Shown: positions 34,189 through 43,607, numbered from the stretch's first letter. The stretch: 64,000 nucleotides of DNA from Rhabdothermincola salaria (GCF_021246445.1 NZ_JAJQXW010000005.1:186001-250000), one strand, 5' to 3'. Notes: a model not told the origin generated them from the letters alone. Translations and numbers: made by a program.

Positions 34189-36360
34189 ATGCGGCCACGC
34201 CAGCCAGTCGAGGAGGGCACCGTCGACCAGGACGGGACGTCCGTGCACTATGAGGTCTTCGGCGCCGGCGAGCACACGCTGGTGCTGCTCCCGCCGTGGA
34301 TGGTCGTGCACAGCCGGATCTGGAAGGCTCAGATCGCCGGGCTCTCCGACCACTTCCGGATCGTCACCTACGACGCCCGCGGCTGCGGCCGCTCCGACCG
34401 GCCGACCGATCCCTCCGCCTACGTCCCCCACCAGCACGCGGCCGACGCCCTCGCCGTCATGAGCGCGACCCGGACCGATCAGGCGGTCCTCGTGGGCAAC
34501 TCCTACGGCGGCCTGCTGGCCCTGCTGCTGGCGGCATCGGCGACCGACCTGGTCGAGGGCGCCGTGTTCATCGGCCCGTCGGTCGACCTGGCCGGGGACG
34601 TCGACGCACCCCTCACCCGGGCCCTCGCGACCTTCGACGAGGAACTCGAGGTCGAGGAGGGTTGGGGTCGCTACAACCGTCACGCCTGGGCCCGGGACTT
34701 TCCCGGGTTCGTGCGGTGGTTCACCGAGACCGCCCTGGCCGAGCCGCACGCCACCAAGCCCCGCGAGGAGGCGTTGGCGTGGGGGCTCGACACCACCCCC
34801 GAGGTGCTCACCGCGACCGTCGCCGCCCGGGCCGCCACCCCACCGCACCAGACCGCGGCCGCGCTGCGCTCGTTGGTGGCGTCGGTGACCTGCCCCTCCC
34901 TGGTCATCCAGGGCGGACTCGACGTGATCTGCCCACCCGAGTGGGGCCGCCGCCTCGCCACCGGCCTCGGTTCGGAGCTGGTCGAGATGCCTGAGGCCGC
35001 CCACTGCCCCCAGGTCCGCTACCCGATCGAGGTGAACCGGATCATCCGATCCTTCATGGACCGCCGGGTGTCGGCCGTCCCGGAGCCTCCGGGAGCCGGC
35101 CGGATGACCGATCCCGACCCCGGGACCCCGAGTGCGGTGGCCGCCATCCGGCGTCCGAGGCCACCGCGCGTGCTGTACCTGTCCTCCCCGATCGGTCTGG
35201 GCCACGCCCGCCGTGACCTGGCGATCGCCACGGAACTGCGGACGCTGGCGCCGGACGTGCGGATCGACTGGCTGGCCCAGGACCCGGTGACACGTGTGCT
35301 CGACGCGGCTGGTGAGACCGTGCACCCGGCCAGCCTTCGCCTCGCCAGCGAGTCTGCGCACCTCGAGAGCGAGATGGGGGAGCACGACCTCCACGTGTTC
35401 GAGGCCCTGCGCCGCATGGACGAGATCCTGGTCACGAACTTCAGCGTGTTCGCCGACCTCACCGAGAGCGCCGGCTACGACCTCGTCGTCGGCGACGAGT
35501 CGTGGGAGGTGGACCACTTCCTGCACGAGCATCCGGCACTGAAGCGAGCTCGCTTCGCCTGGCTGTCCGACTTCGTCGGCATCGTCCCCATGGCGTCCGG
35601 CGGCGAACGTGAAGCCTTCGTCGCCGCCGACTGGAACCGCGAGATGATCGGCCACGTCGAACGTCGACCCCACGTCCGGGATCTGTCGATCTTCGTCGGC
35701 GATCCCGACGACGTCGTCCCGCACACCTTCGGCGCCGGACTCCCGTCCATCGCCGAGTGGACGGCCGAGCACTACGAGTTCAGCGGCTACATCACCGGTT
35801 TCGACCCGGCCGAGCTCGACCACACCCGGCTTCGGGCCGAGCTGGGCTACCGCGACGACGAGGTCGTCGTCATCGCGTCGGTCGGCGGCTCCGCCGTCGG
35901 GCTGCCGTTGCTCCGGCGGATCGTCGCCGCCCATCCGTTGGCGGCTGAGGAGATCCCCGGGCTGCGTACTGTGATCGTCACCGGTCCGAGGATCGATCCG
36001 GGCGCCCTCCCCGACGTCGCCGGGGTCGAGAAGCGGGCGTTCGTGCCCGACCTGCACCGCCACCTGGCGGCGTGCGACCTCGCCGTCGTGCAAGGCGGGC
36101 TCACGACGACGATGGAGCTCACCGCGGCCCAGCGGCCGTTCGTGTACCTGCCCCTGCTCGACCACTTCGAACAGCAGATCCACGTCCGCCATCGCCTCGA
36201 CCGCCATGGCGCCGGTCGGGCCCTCGAGTACGCCGCGGCTACGCCCGAGGCCCTCGCCGCGGCGATGGCCGATGAGCTGCGCCGTGATCGGCCGCCCTAT
36301 CGCCCCGTGCCCCGGTGCGGCGCTCGCCGCGCCGCGTCGCTGCTCGTCGAGCTGCTGTGA
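34189..36360 (+). CDS. Alpha/beta-hydrolase fused to GT-B (MurG-like) glycosyltransferase
   Basis: 723 residues in one unbroken frame, with GAGGAGG six bases before the ATG. Residues 1-295 are an alpha/beta hydrolase with nucleophile Ser105 in GNSYGG, Asp245 in GGLDVICP and His272 in EAAHCP. A Pro-rich linker follows. From about residue 325, LYLSSPIGLGHARRDLA opens a GT-B transferase whose C-terminal donor site is VVQGGLTTTMELTAAQRP, close to MurG/MGT types. The hydrolase could release or protect the acceptor that the transferase glycosylates. No signal peptide. This fusion and its promoter point to a dedicated pathway with the neighbouring flavoprotein, deacetylase and methyltransferase. Confidence 0.88.
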   Translation: MRPRQPVEEGTVDQDGTSVHYEVFGAGEHTLVLLPPWMVVHSRIWKAQIAGLSDHFRIVTYDARGCGRSDRPTDPSAYVPHQHAADALAVMSATRTDQAVLVGNSYGGLLALLLAASATDLVEGAVFIGPSVDLAGDVDAPLTRALATFDEELEVEEGWGRYNRHAWARDFPGFVRWFTETALAEPHATKPREEALAWGLDTTPEVLTATVAARAATPPHQTAAALRSLVASVTCPSLVIQGGLDVICPPEWGRRLATGLGSELVEMPEAAHCPQVRYPIEVNRIIRSFMDRRVSAVPEPPGAGRMTDPDPGTPSAVAAIRRPRPPRVLYLSSPIGLGHARRDLAIATELRTLAPDVRIDWLAQDPVTRVLDAAGETVHPASLRLASESAHLESEMGEHDLHVFEALRRMDEILVTNFSVFADLTESAGYDLVVGDESWEVDHFLHEHPALKRARFAWLSDFVGIVPMASGGEREAFVAADWNREMIGHVERRPHVRDLSIFVGDPDDVVPHTFGAGLPSIAEWTAEHYEFSGYITGFDPAELDHTRLRAELGYRDDEVVVIASVGGSAVGLPLLRRIVAAHPLAAEEIPGLRTVIVTGPRIDPGALPDVAGVEKRAFVPDLHRHLAACDLAVVQGGLTTTMELTAAQRPFVYLPLLDHFEQQIHVRHRLDRHGAGRALEYAAATPEALAAAMADELRRDRPPYRPVPRCGARRAASLLVELL

Positions 36361-36415
36361 CCACGACGCCGCCCCGACTCCCCGACAACCATCCACCATC
36401 ACCCAGGAGCACACC

Positions 36416-37609
36416 ATGACCCTCATCGAAGATCCCAGCACCGACGCCACCAGGCGACTTCCGGACCACGACACGCTCGCCGGGTTCCGCGACCGGGCCC
36501 GCGTGGCCGACGAGCACAACGAGTACTTCCACGAGGACCTGGCCGTCCTGCGCGAGATCGGGTACCTCGGTGCCGCCGTCCCCGAGGAGCTCGGCGGTTG
36601 GGGATACGACCTGCGCCAGCTCGGACGCGCCCAACGTCGGTTGGCCACCTATGCCCCGGCGACCGCCCTCGCCATGACCATGCACCACTACTGGGTCGGC
36701 ATCGCCGTGGAGTACGAGAGGGCGGGCGACCCGTCACTGCGCTGGATCCTCGAGCGGGCCGTCGCCGGCGACGTGTTCGCCGCCGGTCACGCCGAGACCG
36801 GCAACGACGCCCCGGTCGTGATGTCGACCGCGACGGCGGTGAAGGTCGACGGTGGCTACGTCGTCAACGGCCACAAGATGTTCGGGTCGAACGGACCGGC
36901 ATGGGCCCACCTCGGGGTGCACGCGCTCGACACGAGCACCCCCGACCAGCCGGTCGTGGTGCACGGCTTCGTGCCCCGTGAGGCACCTGGCGTCACCGTC
37001 GTCCCCAACTGGGACACCCTCGGGATGCGGCCCTCGCAGAGCTACGACACGGTCCTCGACGACGTGTTCGTCCCCGATGACCGCATCGGAGCGATCACGC
37101 CGGCGGGCGACGAGAGCGACCTGTTCCTCTTCGCCATGAACCTGTGGTTCGTGGGCCAGGTCGGCAACGTGTACCTCGGCATCGCGGAGCGCGCCCTGGA
37201 ACTGGCGGTCCACTCGGCCACCACCAAGAGCTCGGTGGCGATCCCCCGCGGGACCTACGCCCACAACCCGATGGTGCAGCACCAGGTCGCCGAGATGTAC
37301 CTGGAGTTCGACGCCGCCGACGCGACGGTCCGGCGCTTCGTGGACGACTGCGTCGACGGGGTCGACCACGGCGACCGGTGGGGGGCCAAGATCGTCTCGG
37401 CCAAGTGGCGGGCCGTCGAGGCGGCCAAACGTGTGGTCGACGTCGCCCTGGATGTCGCCGGCGGTGCGGGCATGGTGCGAGGCCACGAGCTCGAACGCCT
37501 CTACCGCGACGTGCGGTGTGGCGGCTTCCATCCGACCAACGACGCGCTCACCCACGAGACCGCCGGCAAGGCGCTGCTGGGCATCGACCCCGCGGGTCCA
37601 CGCTGGTGA
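36416..37609 (+). CDS. Acyl-CoA dehydrogenase-family flavoprotein
   Basis: 397 residues, 55 bases after the fusion gene and with AGGAG eight bases before its ATG. The fold order of acyl-CoA dehydrogenases is clear: helical N-domain ending VPEELGGWGYD, the FAD-binding GHAETGND / GYVVNGHKMFGSNGP segment, and the C-terminal helices ending with RCGGFHPTNDALTHETAGK. The C-terminal motif differs from the usual YEGT-type FadE ending, so it may act as a flavin oxidase or monooxygenase on an unusual substrate instead of in beta-oxidation. It is most likely in one message with the fusion gene. Confidence 0.85.
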   Translation: MTLIEDPSTDATRRLPDHDTLAGFRDRARVADEHNEYFHEDLAVLREIGYLGAAVPEELGGWGYDLRQLGRAQRRLATYAPATALAMTMHHYWVGIAVEYERAGDPSLRWILERAVAGDVFAAGHAETGNDAPVVMSTATAVKVDGGYVVNGHKMFGSNGPAWAHLGVHALDTSTPDQPVVVHGFVPREAPGVTVVPNWDTLGMRPSQSYDTVLDDVFVPDDRIGAITPAGDESDLFLFAMNLWFVGQVGNVYLGIAERALELAVHSATTKSSVAIPRGTYAHNPMVQHQVAEMYLEFDAADATVRRFVDDCVDGVDHGDRWGAKIVSAKWRAVEAAKRVVDVALDVAGGAGMVRGHELERLYRDVRCGGFHPTNDALTHETAGKALLGIDPAGPRW

Positions 37610-37622
37610 GTCCGAGGGGCGA

Positions 37623-40562
37623 TCAGGCCATCTGGTCGAACGCGGCCGTCGCCTCCTGGGCGGCGGCCGCGTCGTCGAGGGCGCGGCCCTCTTCGAGCCG
37701 GATCTCGAGCTGCGCCCGTCCCATCCTGCGCTCGAGCGTGGCCCTCACGGTCCGGAGCCGGACGTCGTCGTCGCCCACCACCTCGTGCCCGGCACCGGGT
37801 GCGGTGACCACGCCGAGGAGCCGGGCCGCGGCGTCGTCGAAGCCCTGCTGGCAGAGCAGCTCGGTGACGGTGCGCAACATCGTCCTCAACGGTGAGCGCA
37901 CGCCGGCGCGCAGCCAGAGGGGCAGCAACCACCGGTAGTGCCCGACGGCGGCAGTCGTGTCCCCGGAACGGGCGTCCAGCGAGGCCAGCGATGCCCCGGC
38001 CACGCCCTCGACGAAGGTGGCCCCGCCGGCCCGGGCCAGCTCCACCGCCCGCTGCAGGTGACCACGAGCGACCATCGGTTCTGCGTCGAGCAGGCACTCG
38101 CCGGCGGCGTACCAGCACCACGAGGCGGGGACGGCACCCGCGCGAGGAGCCACGTCGGTGAGGAGGCGCTCGGCGTGGGTGCACGCCTCGGCCCGGTGGG
38201 CATAGGCCTCGCAGATGACGAGCGTGGCGCCGCCTTCGGCCTGGCGCAGCACGTCGTCCACGGCTTCCGGGCACTCGAGCGCGCGACGCAGGGGCGCCAC
38301 GGCGTCGTCGAGCGCGCCGTGGGCCAGTGCCTCGGTGCCCAGGGCTCCTTGGTGTTCGTAGCGGTCGCGCTCCCCACCTCGCGCCAAGGTCTCTCCGGCC
38401 CGCTGGAGGAGCCGACGCATGGCGTCGAGGTCGCCGGCCTTCCACGCGGCGAGTGCGGCGATCGAGAAGGCGTCGGCGGCGAGTGGGTGCGCGACGGCGT
38501 CGCCGAGCTCTCCGGCCGGCTCTCCCCATGCCATGAGCTCCGGGAGCATGGCGTGCATGGCCGCATCGCGGACGGCCACGACCAACCGCACGGCGAGATC
38601 GGCGTCGCCCGACGAGAGAGCGGCGGTCATGGCCTGTCGCAGGTCGGGGACCAAGGCCCGCACGTCGGCGATGGGTGTGTCGTCCAGCGCCGTGCGCAGG
38701 ACCCGGTTGGCCGTTTCGGCTCGCTCGGCCACCCTGTTCGCGTGCCGGAGCGACAGCCGGGTCAGGTCGGCCCGGTCCTCGGTGCGCTCGTTCACGAAGA
38801 GGCGGACCACCTGGAGCAGCGAGAAGCGGCCGCCGACCCGGTGGACGAGTGAGCGCTCGACCAGATCAGCCAGGACGTCGCGAACGTCGGCCGTGGGCCG
38901 TTCGGCCACGGCGGCCACGTCGGCGACGTCGAAGGGTTGGAGGAAGCTCGCCGCCGCGGCCAGCACGTCACGTTCGTCGTCGTCGAGCAGTCGATACGAC
39001 CAGGTGAGGGCGGCGTCGAGGGAGCGGTGCCGAGGCACCGTGCGGCGGCCACCCCGGAGCACCGAGGTGCTGGACTCCAGACCCTCGGTGATCTCTTCGA
39101 GGGTGAGCGATCGCAGCCGTGACGCCGCCAGTTCGATGGCCAGCGGGAGCCCGTCCAGCCGCTCGCAGAGCCGGACGACCCGGATCCGGCTGGCCTCGTC
39201 GAGCTCGAACGTCGAGGAGGCGGCGCGCGCCCGGTCGACGAACAGCTCGAAGGCGGGGCTGGTCTCGCCACCCACCCCGAGTGGGTCCACGGCGAAGATC
39301 CGTTCGCCTTCCACGGCCAGGCGTTCCCGGCTGGTGGTGATCACGACGAGGTGTTCGGTGGACCGTACGAGGTCCTCGACGAGACCGGCGACCTCGTCGA
39401 GGACGTGTTCGCAGTTGTCGAGGACGAGCAGCGCGTGCTCCCGACGGACCACCTCGGCGATCCGCTCGGCCGGTGCCACGCCCGCCCGGGGCTCGATGCC
39501 GAAGGCCGACGCCACGGCCGCGGCGACGCCGGCACCGTCCACCGGGGTGAGGTCGCAGAAGGGGCGACCGTCGGGAAAGTCGTCGACGATCCGGTGCACC
39601 AACTCGGTGACCAGGCGTGTCTTGCCGACGCCGCCCGGCCCCACCAACGTGAGCAGGCGGTTGTGGGTCGCCTGGGCCGCCAGGGCGCCGAGCAACTCGT
39701 CGCGCCCGACGAACGACGAGACGGGCCGTGGCAGCGAGGCCTCTTCGAACCCGGTGGCCTCGTGCCGATCGGCCGGAGGGACATCCTCCCTTGGGGCCGG
39801 TCGCCGTGGTCCACCGTCGGCCGGCTCGACCGCGTCGAGGAGCTGCTCGTGACGACGACGCAGATGGGCCGACGGGTCCACCCCCAGCTCCTCGGCCAAC
39901 TGCCGCCGGTACGAGTCGTAGACCCGCAGCGCATCGGCACGCCGGCCGGACGCGGTCAACGCGTCCATGAGGAGCTCCCGAGGCCGTTCCCGCAAGGGCT
40001 CACGGCGGACGAAGGCCTCGAGATCGGGGAGGGCCTCGTCGGCGAGGCCCAGGTGAAGAGCGGTCGTGAAGCGCTCCTCGGTCGCCAACAGCCGGAGCTC
40101 GCTGAGCCGGGTGGCCTCGATGCGTCCGGCATCGGTGTCGGCGAGGTCGGCGAAGGCCTCGCCGCGCCAGGACCCGAGGGCCTCGTCGAGGAGGACCAGG
40201 GCCCCGTCGGGGTCGTCGGGGCGGATCATGCACGCCCTCGACACGGCCTGCTCGAACCGCCACGCGTCGATCGCCGCGCCCGGCACGTCGAGCTGGTAGC
40301 CGTGTGGTCGAGCCTCGATGTCGAGCTCCGGGAGCTGCTGGCGCAGGCGGAACACGTGCGAGTGCAGCAGAGCCGGCGCCCGTTGCGGAAGGCGGTCCCC
40401 CCAGAGGACCTCGGCCAGCCGGTCGGTGGAGACGACTTTGCCGTGCTCGAGCAGGAGAGCACCGAGGAGCCGCCGCTGAAGGGGCCCCCGGGGGCTCAGG
40501 TCGTCCCCGGACGGGCCCGTGACACGGAGGGGCCCGAGCACCTCGAATGCATGTTGACCCAT
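37623..40562 (-). CDS. SARP/AfsR-type regulator: BTAD - NB-ARC ATPase - TPR
   Basis: 979 residues. The N-terminal winged helix (LGPLRVTGPSGDDLSPRGPL to about residue 95) and the bacterial transcriptional activation domain (to about 255) define a SARP. A STAND ATPase follows, with Walker A GPGGVGKT near 304-311 and Walker B LLVLDNCEHV near 377, then TPR-like helices to the end. Large SARPs of this build act as signal-gated activators of specialised metabolism in actinobacteria. It converges on the acyl-CoA dehydrogenase-like gene 13 bases away. The heptads at 34080 are its most likely target. Confidence 0.92.
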   Translation of the reverse strand: MGQHAFEVLGPLRVTGPSGDDLSPRGPLQRRLLGALLLEHGKVVSTDRLAEVLWGDRLPQRAPALLHSHVFRLRQQLPELDIEARPHGYQLDVPGAAIDAWRFEQAVSRACMIRPDDPDGALVLLDEALGSWRGEAFADLADTDAGRIEATRLSELRLLATEERFTTALHLGLADEALPDLEAFVRREPLRERPRELLMDALTASGRRADALRVYDSYRRQLAEELGVDPSAHLRRRHEQLLDAVEPADGGPRRPAPREDVPPADRHEATGFEEASLPRPVSSFVGRDELLGALAAQATHNRLLTLVGPGGVGKTRLVTELVHRIVDDFPDGRPFCDLTPVDGAGVAAAVASAFGIEPRAGVAPAERIAEVVRREHALLVLDNCEHVLDEVAGLVEDLVRSTEHLVVITTSRERLAVEGERIFAVDPLGVGGETSPAFELFVDRARAASSTFELDEASRIRVVRLCERLDGLPLAIELAASRLRSLTLEEITEGLESSTSVLRGGRRTVPRHRSLDAALTWSYRLLDDDERDVLAAAASFLQPFDVADVAAVAERPTADVRDVLADLVERSLVHRVGGRFSLLQVVRLFVNERTEDRADLTRLSLRHANRVAERAETANRVLRTALDDTPIADVRALVPDLRQAMTAALSSGDADLAVRLVVAVRDAAMHAMLPELMAWGEPAGELGDAVAHPLAADAFSIAALAAWKAGDLDAMRRLLQRAGETLARGGERDRYEHQGALGTEALAHGALDDAVAPLRRALECPEAVDDVLRQAEGGATLVICEAYAHRAEACTHAERLLTDVAPRAGAVPASWCWYAAGECLLDAEPMVARGHLQRAVELARAGGATFVEGVAGASLASLDARSGDTTAAVGHYRWLLPLWLRAGVRSPLRTMLRTVTELLCQQGFDDAAARLLGVVTAPGAGHEVVGDDDVRLRTVRATLERRMGRAQLEIRLEEGRALDDAAAAQEATAAFDQMA

Positions 40563-40659
40563 CGCGCACCGCCTCGGGACGTCCCCATGAGGCTAATGGA
40601 TCAGCTGTTCGAGCCAGTCGGTGTGCAGACCCCTCCTTGTCGGGCCGTTGGGGCCGGTT

Positions 40660-40665
40660 CATACT
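40660..40665 (+). promoter_or_regulatory. -10 box of leaderless VOC gene promoter
   Basis: CATACT ending 6 bases before the ATG at 40672, with no ribosome site in between. Same geometry as at the other leaderless starts. Confidence 0.4.
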
Positions 40666-40671
40666 CGGCGG

Positions 40672-41037
40672 ATGCAACCCCTCGGTGTCCACCACGTCTC
40701 GATCAACGTCTCCGATCCCGCGCGGAGCCTGGTCTTCTACACCGGCGTGCTGGGCGCCCGGGTCCGAGACGATCGGCCCGACTTCTCCATCGGCGGGGCC
40801 TGGCTCGACATGGGATCCACCCAGGTCCACCTCATCGAGGCCTCCGTTCCTCCCGCACAGGGCCAGCACTTCGCCCTCCTCCTCGACGACCTCGATGCCG
40901 TGGTCGACGAGCTCCGGGCCAAGGGGATCGAGGTCGACGACCCGAAGGTCGTCGGGCCCGACCGCCAGACCTTCGTGCACGACCCCGACGGCAACGCCAT
41001 CGAGCTGCACCAGATCGGCACCGCAGGTCGTAGCTGA
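40672..41037 (+). CDS. VOC-superfamily protein (glyoxalase fold)
   Basis: 121 residues. It begins with the metal-ligand strand GVHHVSINVSDPARSLVFYT, has MGSTQVHLIEA in the first half and ends HDPDGNAIELHQ, with the His and Glu ligands of a VOC metal site in place. It is a single-module protein, so probably a dimer. It is divergent from the SARP gene but does not share its theme clearly. Activity could be isomerase, epimerase, dioxygenase or thiol transfer. Confidence 0.87.
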   Translation: MQPLGVHHVSINVSDPARSLVFYTGVLGARVRDDRPDFSIGGAWLDMGSTQVHLIEASVPPAQGQHFALLLDDLDAVVDELRAKGIEVDDPKVVGPDRQTFVHDPDGNAIELHQIGTAGRS

Positions 41038-41183
41038 CCGGTGCCGATCCCGAGGAGAGCCGATCCTCCTCACCCGGGAGCGGAATCACCAGGGCTCGGC
41101 CCGGGTTCCGGTGGCATGCGACGGGGTGTGGACGACGGTGATGGACCCGCGGACGTGACCGGCCTCCGGCGCCTCACCGGCCG

Positions 41184-42281
41184 TTGAGCGCCACGGTCAT
41201 CGTCGGTGCGGGTGCCGCGGGCCTGGCCGTAGCCCGGCAGCTCCAGCGTCGATCGATCGGAGCCGTGCTCCTGGAGCAAGGGGCGACCGGCCACGTGTGG
41301 GGTGAGCACTACGAGGGCCTCCGCCTCCACACCCTCAAGCAGGTCTCGGCGTTGCCCTGCCTCCGGATGCCGGCGGGCCTGCCCGACTTCCCCCCTGGTG
41401 AGGACGTGCGTGACTACCTGGCCGACTACCGCGCGCACTTCGGTCTCGACGTCCGCGAAGGGGTGCGGGTGCAGTCGGCGACCTGGGCCGCTGGCGAGTG
41501 GCAGATCCGCACGACGAGCGGCGACCTCACGGCGCGCACCCTCGTCGCCGCCACCGGCATCTGGAGCCGCCCCGTGCGCCCCGCCATCGAGGGCCTGTCC
41601 GCGTTCGCCGGGCCCGTGATCCACTCCGCCGAGTACCGCCGGGCCGGGCCCTTCGCCGGCCGACGGGTCCTGGTGGTCGGCGCCGGCAACTCCGGCAGCG
41701 AGATCGCCGTCGATCTGGCGGCGGCGGGTGCGGCGGTCGCCATCTCGGTGCGCAGCGGCGTGCTCTTCGTTCCCCGCCCCCGGTCGGCGTGGCGCTCTGC
41801 GCTCAGCGCGTTCGTGCTGCGCCACGTCCCCGACCGCCTCGCCAGCGCGCTGATCGACTCGGTGCGACCGGACTTCTCCGATCTCGGTCTCCCCCCGCCG
41901 GAAGGGCTCAGCGCCCGGGCCTATCCCGTGGTGGGCTACGAGCTTCCCGAGGCCGTGCGGACCGGTCGCGTCGACGTGGTCGGCGCCATCGACCGCTTCG
42001 AGACCGAGGCTGTGATCTTCAGTGACGGGTCCCGTCGTCCGATCGACGCGGTGGTGCTGGCCACCGGGTTCCGGCCGGCGCTCGACTGGTTGGACGACTC
42101 GGTGGTCCGGTACTCCGACGCCGGCACGCCGGTGGTGGACGACCGGTGGCGGTCCGTGGCGCAGCCCACCCTCTCGTGCGTCGGGTTCGACTACCCGAAC
42201 ACCGAGGGCTGGTTCCAGGCGCTCGGTCGGGTGTCGAAGCAGGCGGCGGCAGGTGTCGAGGAGAACCTCGACGCCGTCTGA
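41184..42281 (+). CDS. FAD-dependent NAD(P)H monooxygenase (YUC/FMO-like)
   Basis: 365 residues starting at a TTG (41184); the FAD motif VGAGAAGLA follows within ten residues, so no other start fits. The FMO segment around VIHSAEYRRAGPFAGRRVLV comes before the NADPH Rossmann motif VVGAGNSGSEIA. The C-terminal part ATGFRPALDWL is also typical. The protein is smaller than classical FMOs, like the plant YUCCA and bacterial CzcO-like group. The gene ends at a strong terminator. Substrate unknown. Confidence 0.88.
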   Translation: MSATVIVGAGAAGLAVARQLQRRSIGAVLLEQGATGHVWGEHYEGLRLHTLKQVSALPCLRMPAGLPDFPPGEDVRDYLADYRAHFGLDVREGVRVQSATWAAGEWQIRTTSGDLTARTLVAATGIWSRPVRPAIEGLSAFAGPVIHSAEYRRAGPFAGRRVLVVGAGNSGSEIAVDLAAAGAAVAISVRSGVLFVPRPRSAWRSALSAFVLRHVPDRLASALIDSVRPDFSDLGLPPPEGLSARAYPVVGYELPEAVRTGRVDVVGAIDRFETEAVIFSDGSRRPIDAVVLATGFRPALDWLDDSVVRYSDAGTPVVDDRWRSVAQPTLSCVGFDYPNTEGWFQALGRVSKQAAAGVEENLDAV

Positions 42282-42330
42282 TCCCGTGCCGGCGGCGGCC
42301 GCCCATCGCGTCGGCGACTCCCGTGGGCGG

Positions 42331-42362
42331 TCGGGCCGGGTGCGGCGTGGCACCCGGCCCGA
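42331..42362 (+). terminator. Strong bidirectional terminator hairpin
   Basis: TCGGGCCGGGTGC - GGCGTG - GCACCCGGCCCGA, 13 perfect pairs with a six-base loop, between the convergent FMO-like and peroxiredoxin genes. No T-run, as is common in such GC-rich genomes. Confidence 0.75.
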
Positions 42363-42375
42363 ACGAGCAGGACGG

Positions 42376-43002
42376 CTACGGCTGGTCGGCGAAGCGCAGG
42401 TAGGGCTTGAACTCCTCGACGTTCTTGAACTTCTCCTTGGCGTCGTCGGTGGAGACCCCGAGGCCGACGATGACGCGGTCGCCGGGCTTCCAGTCCGCCG
42501 GGGTGGCGATGGGGTTGGCATCGGTGGCCTGGAGGGCGTCGACGACGCGGACGATCTCGTCGAAGTTGCGGCCCACCGACTTGGGATAGGTGAGCATGAG
42601 GCGGATCTTGCCGGCGGGGTCGATGATGAAGACGGACCGCACGGTGGACGTGTCACCCTCACCGGGGTGGATCATGTCGTAGAGCTCGGCGACCTTGTGG
42701 TCGGGGTCGGCCACGATCGGGAAGTTGAGCGGGGTGCCGGTGATCTCACCGATGTCCGGGGCCCACTTGTGGTGGTCCTCGATCGGGTCGATGGAGAGGG
42801 CCATGGCCTTGGTGTTGCGCGTGGCGAACTCCTCCTCGAGGGCGGCGGTGCGGCCCAACTCGGTGGTGCACACCGGGGTGAAGTCGGCCGGATGGCTGAA
42901 GAAGACGACCCACGAGTCGCCCTTCCAGTCGTGGAAGGAGACCTCGCCGTCGGTGGTCATGGCGGTGAAGTCGGGGGCGGTGTCGCCCAGGTGGAGGCCC
43001 AT
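42376..43002 (-). CDS. Peroxiredoxin, 1-Cys/Prx6-like
   Basis: 208 residues. The peroxidatic Cys lies in HPADFTPVCTTE near residue 45; the 1-Cys (AhpC/Prx6-type) C-terminal extension is present with the DWKPGDRVIV segment. It reduces hydrogen peroxide and organic peroxides. The start ATG at 43002 has GAAGGGA upstream; a longer frame to 43380 is spurious. It is divergent from the small zinc ribbon gene over 250 bases, in which I see no further gene. The thioredoxin and katG of this window are functional relatives but not neighbours. Confidence 0.93.
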   Translation of the reverse strand: MGLHLGDTAPDFTAMTTDGEVSFHDWKGDSWVVFFSHPADFTPVCTTELGRTAALEEEFATRNTKAMALSIDPIEDHHKWAPDIGEITGTPLNFPIVADPDHKVAELYDMIHPGEGDTSTVRSVFIIDPAGKIRLMLTYPKSVGRNFDEIVRVVDALQATDANPIATPADWKPGDRVIVGLGVSTDDAKEKFKNVEEFKPYLRFADQP

Positions 43003-43252
43003 GCGGGTTCCCTTCGTCGTCGGATCGTGTCGTTCGATGCCGAGGCGACCGGTCTGGTCGACCCGCTCCGCCTCGTCCTCCCATGATGGTCGTCGGATCC
43101 TGGCCGGTCTAGGGGCGCCCGCCCCACCCGGTCGGGCAGAGCGGCCCCGGGTCCTCCGGGCCGGGGACGGTGGGACCTTCGGCCGTGGTCGGGCCGGCCG
43201 GGGGAGAGCAAGGTCGACGGATCGACCCCGACCCCACGAGAGGCAGACACCG

Positions 43253-43453
43253 ATGAGCGACGCTGCAGCCATCACCCCGATCGGGCGGGTCACCGCCGTC
43301 TTCGAGCCGGACACGGACCCGAACCTGCGGTGCTCGCACTGCGATTCCGTGATGACCGACGACGATGCGCAGTGCCCCACGTGCGACTCGCCGATCGACT
43401 GGGGGGCGTCTCACGCCGCCCTGCGCGACTGGACGAAGAGCACCACCGGCTAG
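43253..43453 (+). CDS. Small zinc-ribbon protein
   Basis: 66 residues. Two C-x-x-C knuckles (CSHCDS and CPTCDS) 14 residues apart form a zinc ribbon after an unstructured N-terminus; the C-terminus is short and mixed. The ATG at 43253 is preceded by GAGAGGCAG. Divergent from the peroxiredoxin gene. I know no family name; it could bind protein or nucleic acid. Confidence 0.65.
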   Translation: MSDAAAITPIGRVTAVFEPDTDPNLRCSHCDSVMTDDDAQCPTCDSPIDWGASHAALRDWTKSTTG

Positions 43454-43607
43454 GCACCCGCGGCCCGGTCGGCGCTGATCCGTGCTGCCGCCCCGGATCA
43501 TCGTGCCGCGCGGTCTCGTCGGAGCACGGGCCGGGTAGAAAGGGCGCACGAGAGGCATCGGTTTCGACACCCGTCGGGAAGCTGCCTCCCACGGGAAGTG
43601 CGTCGTC

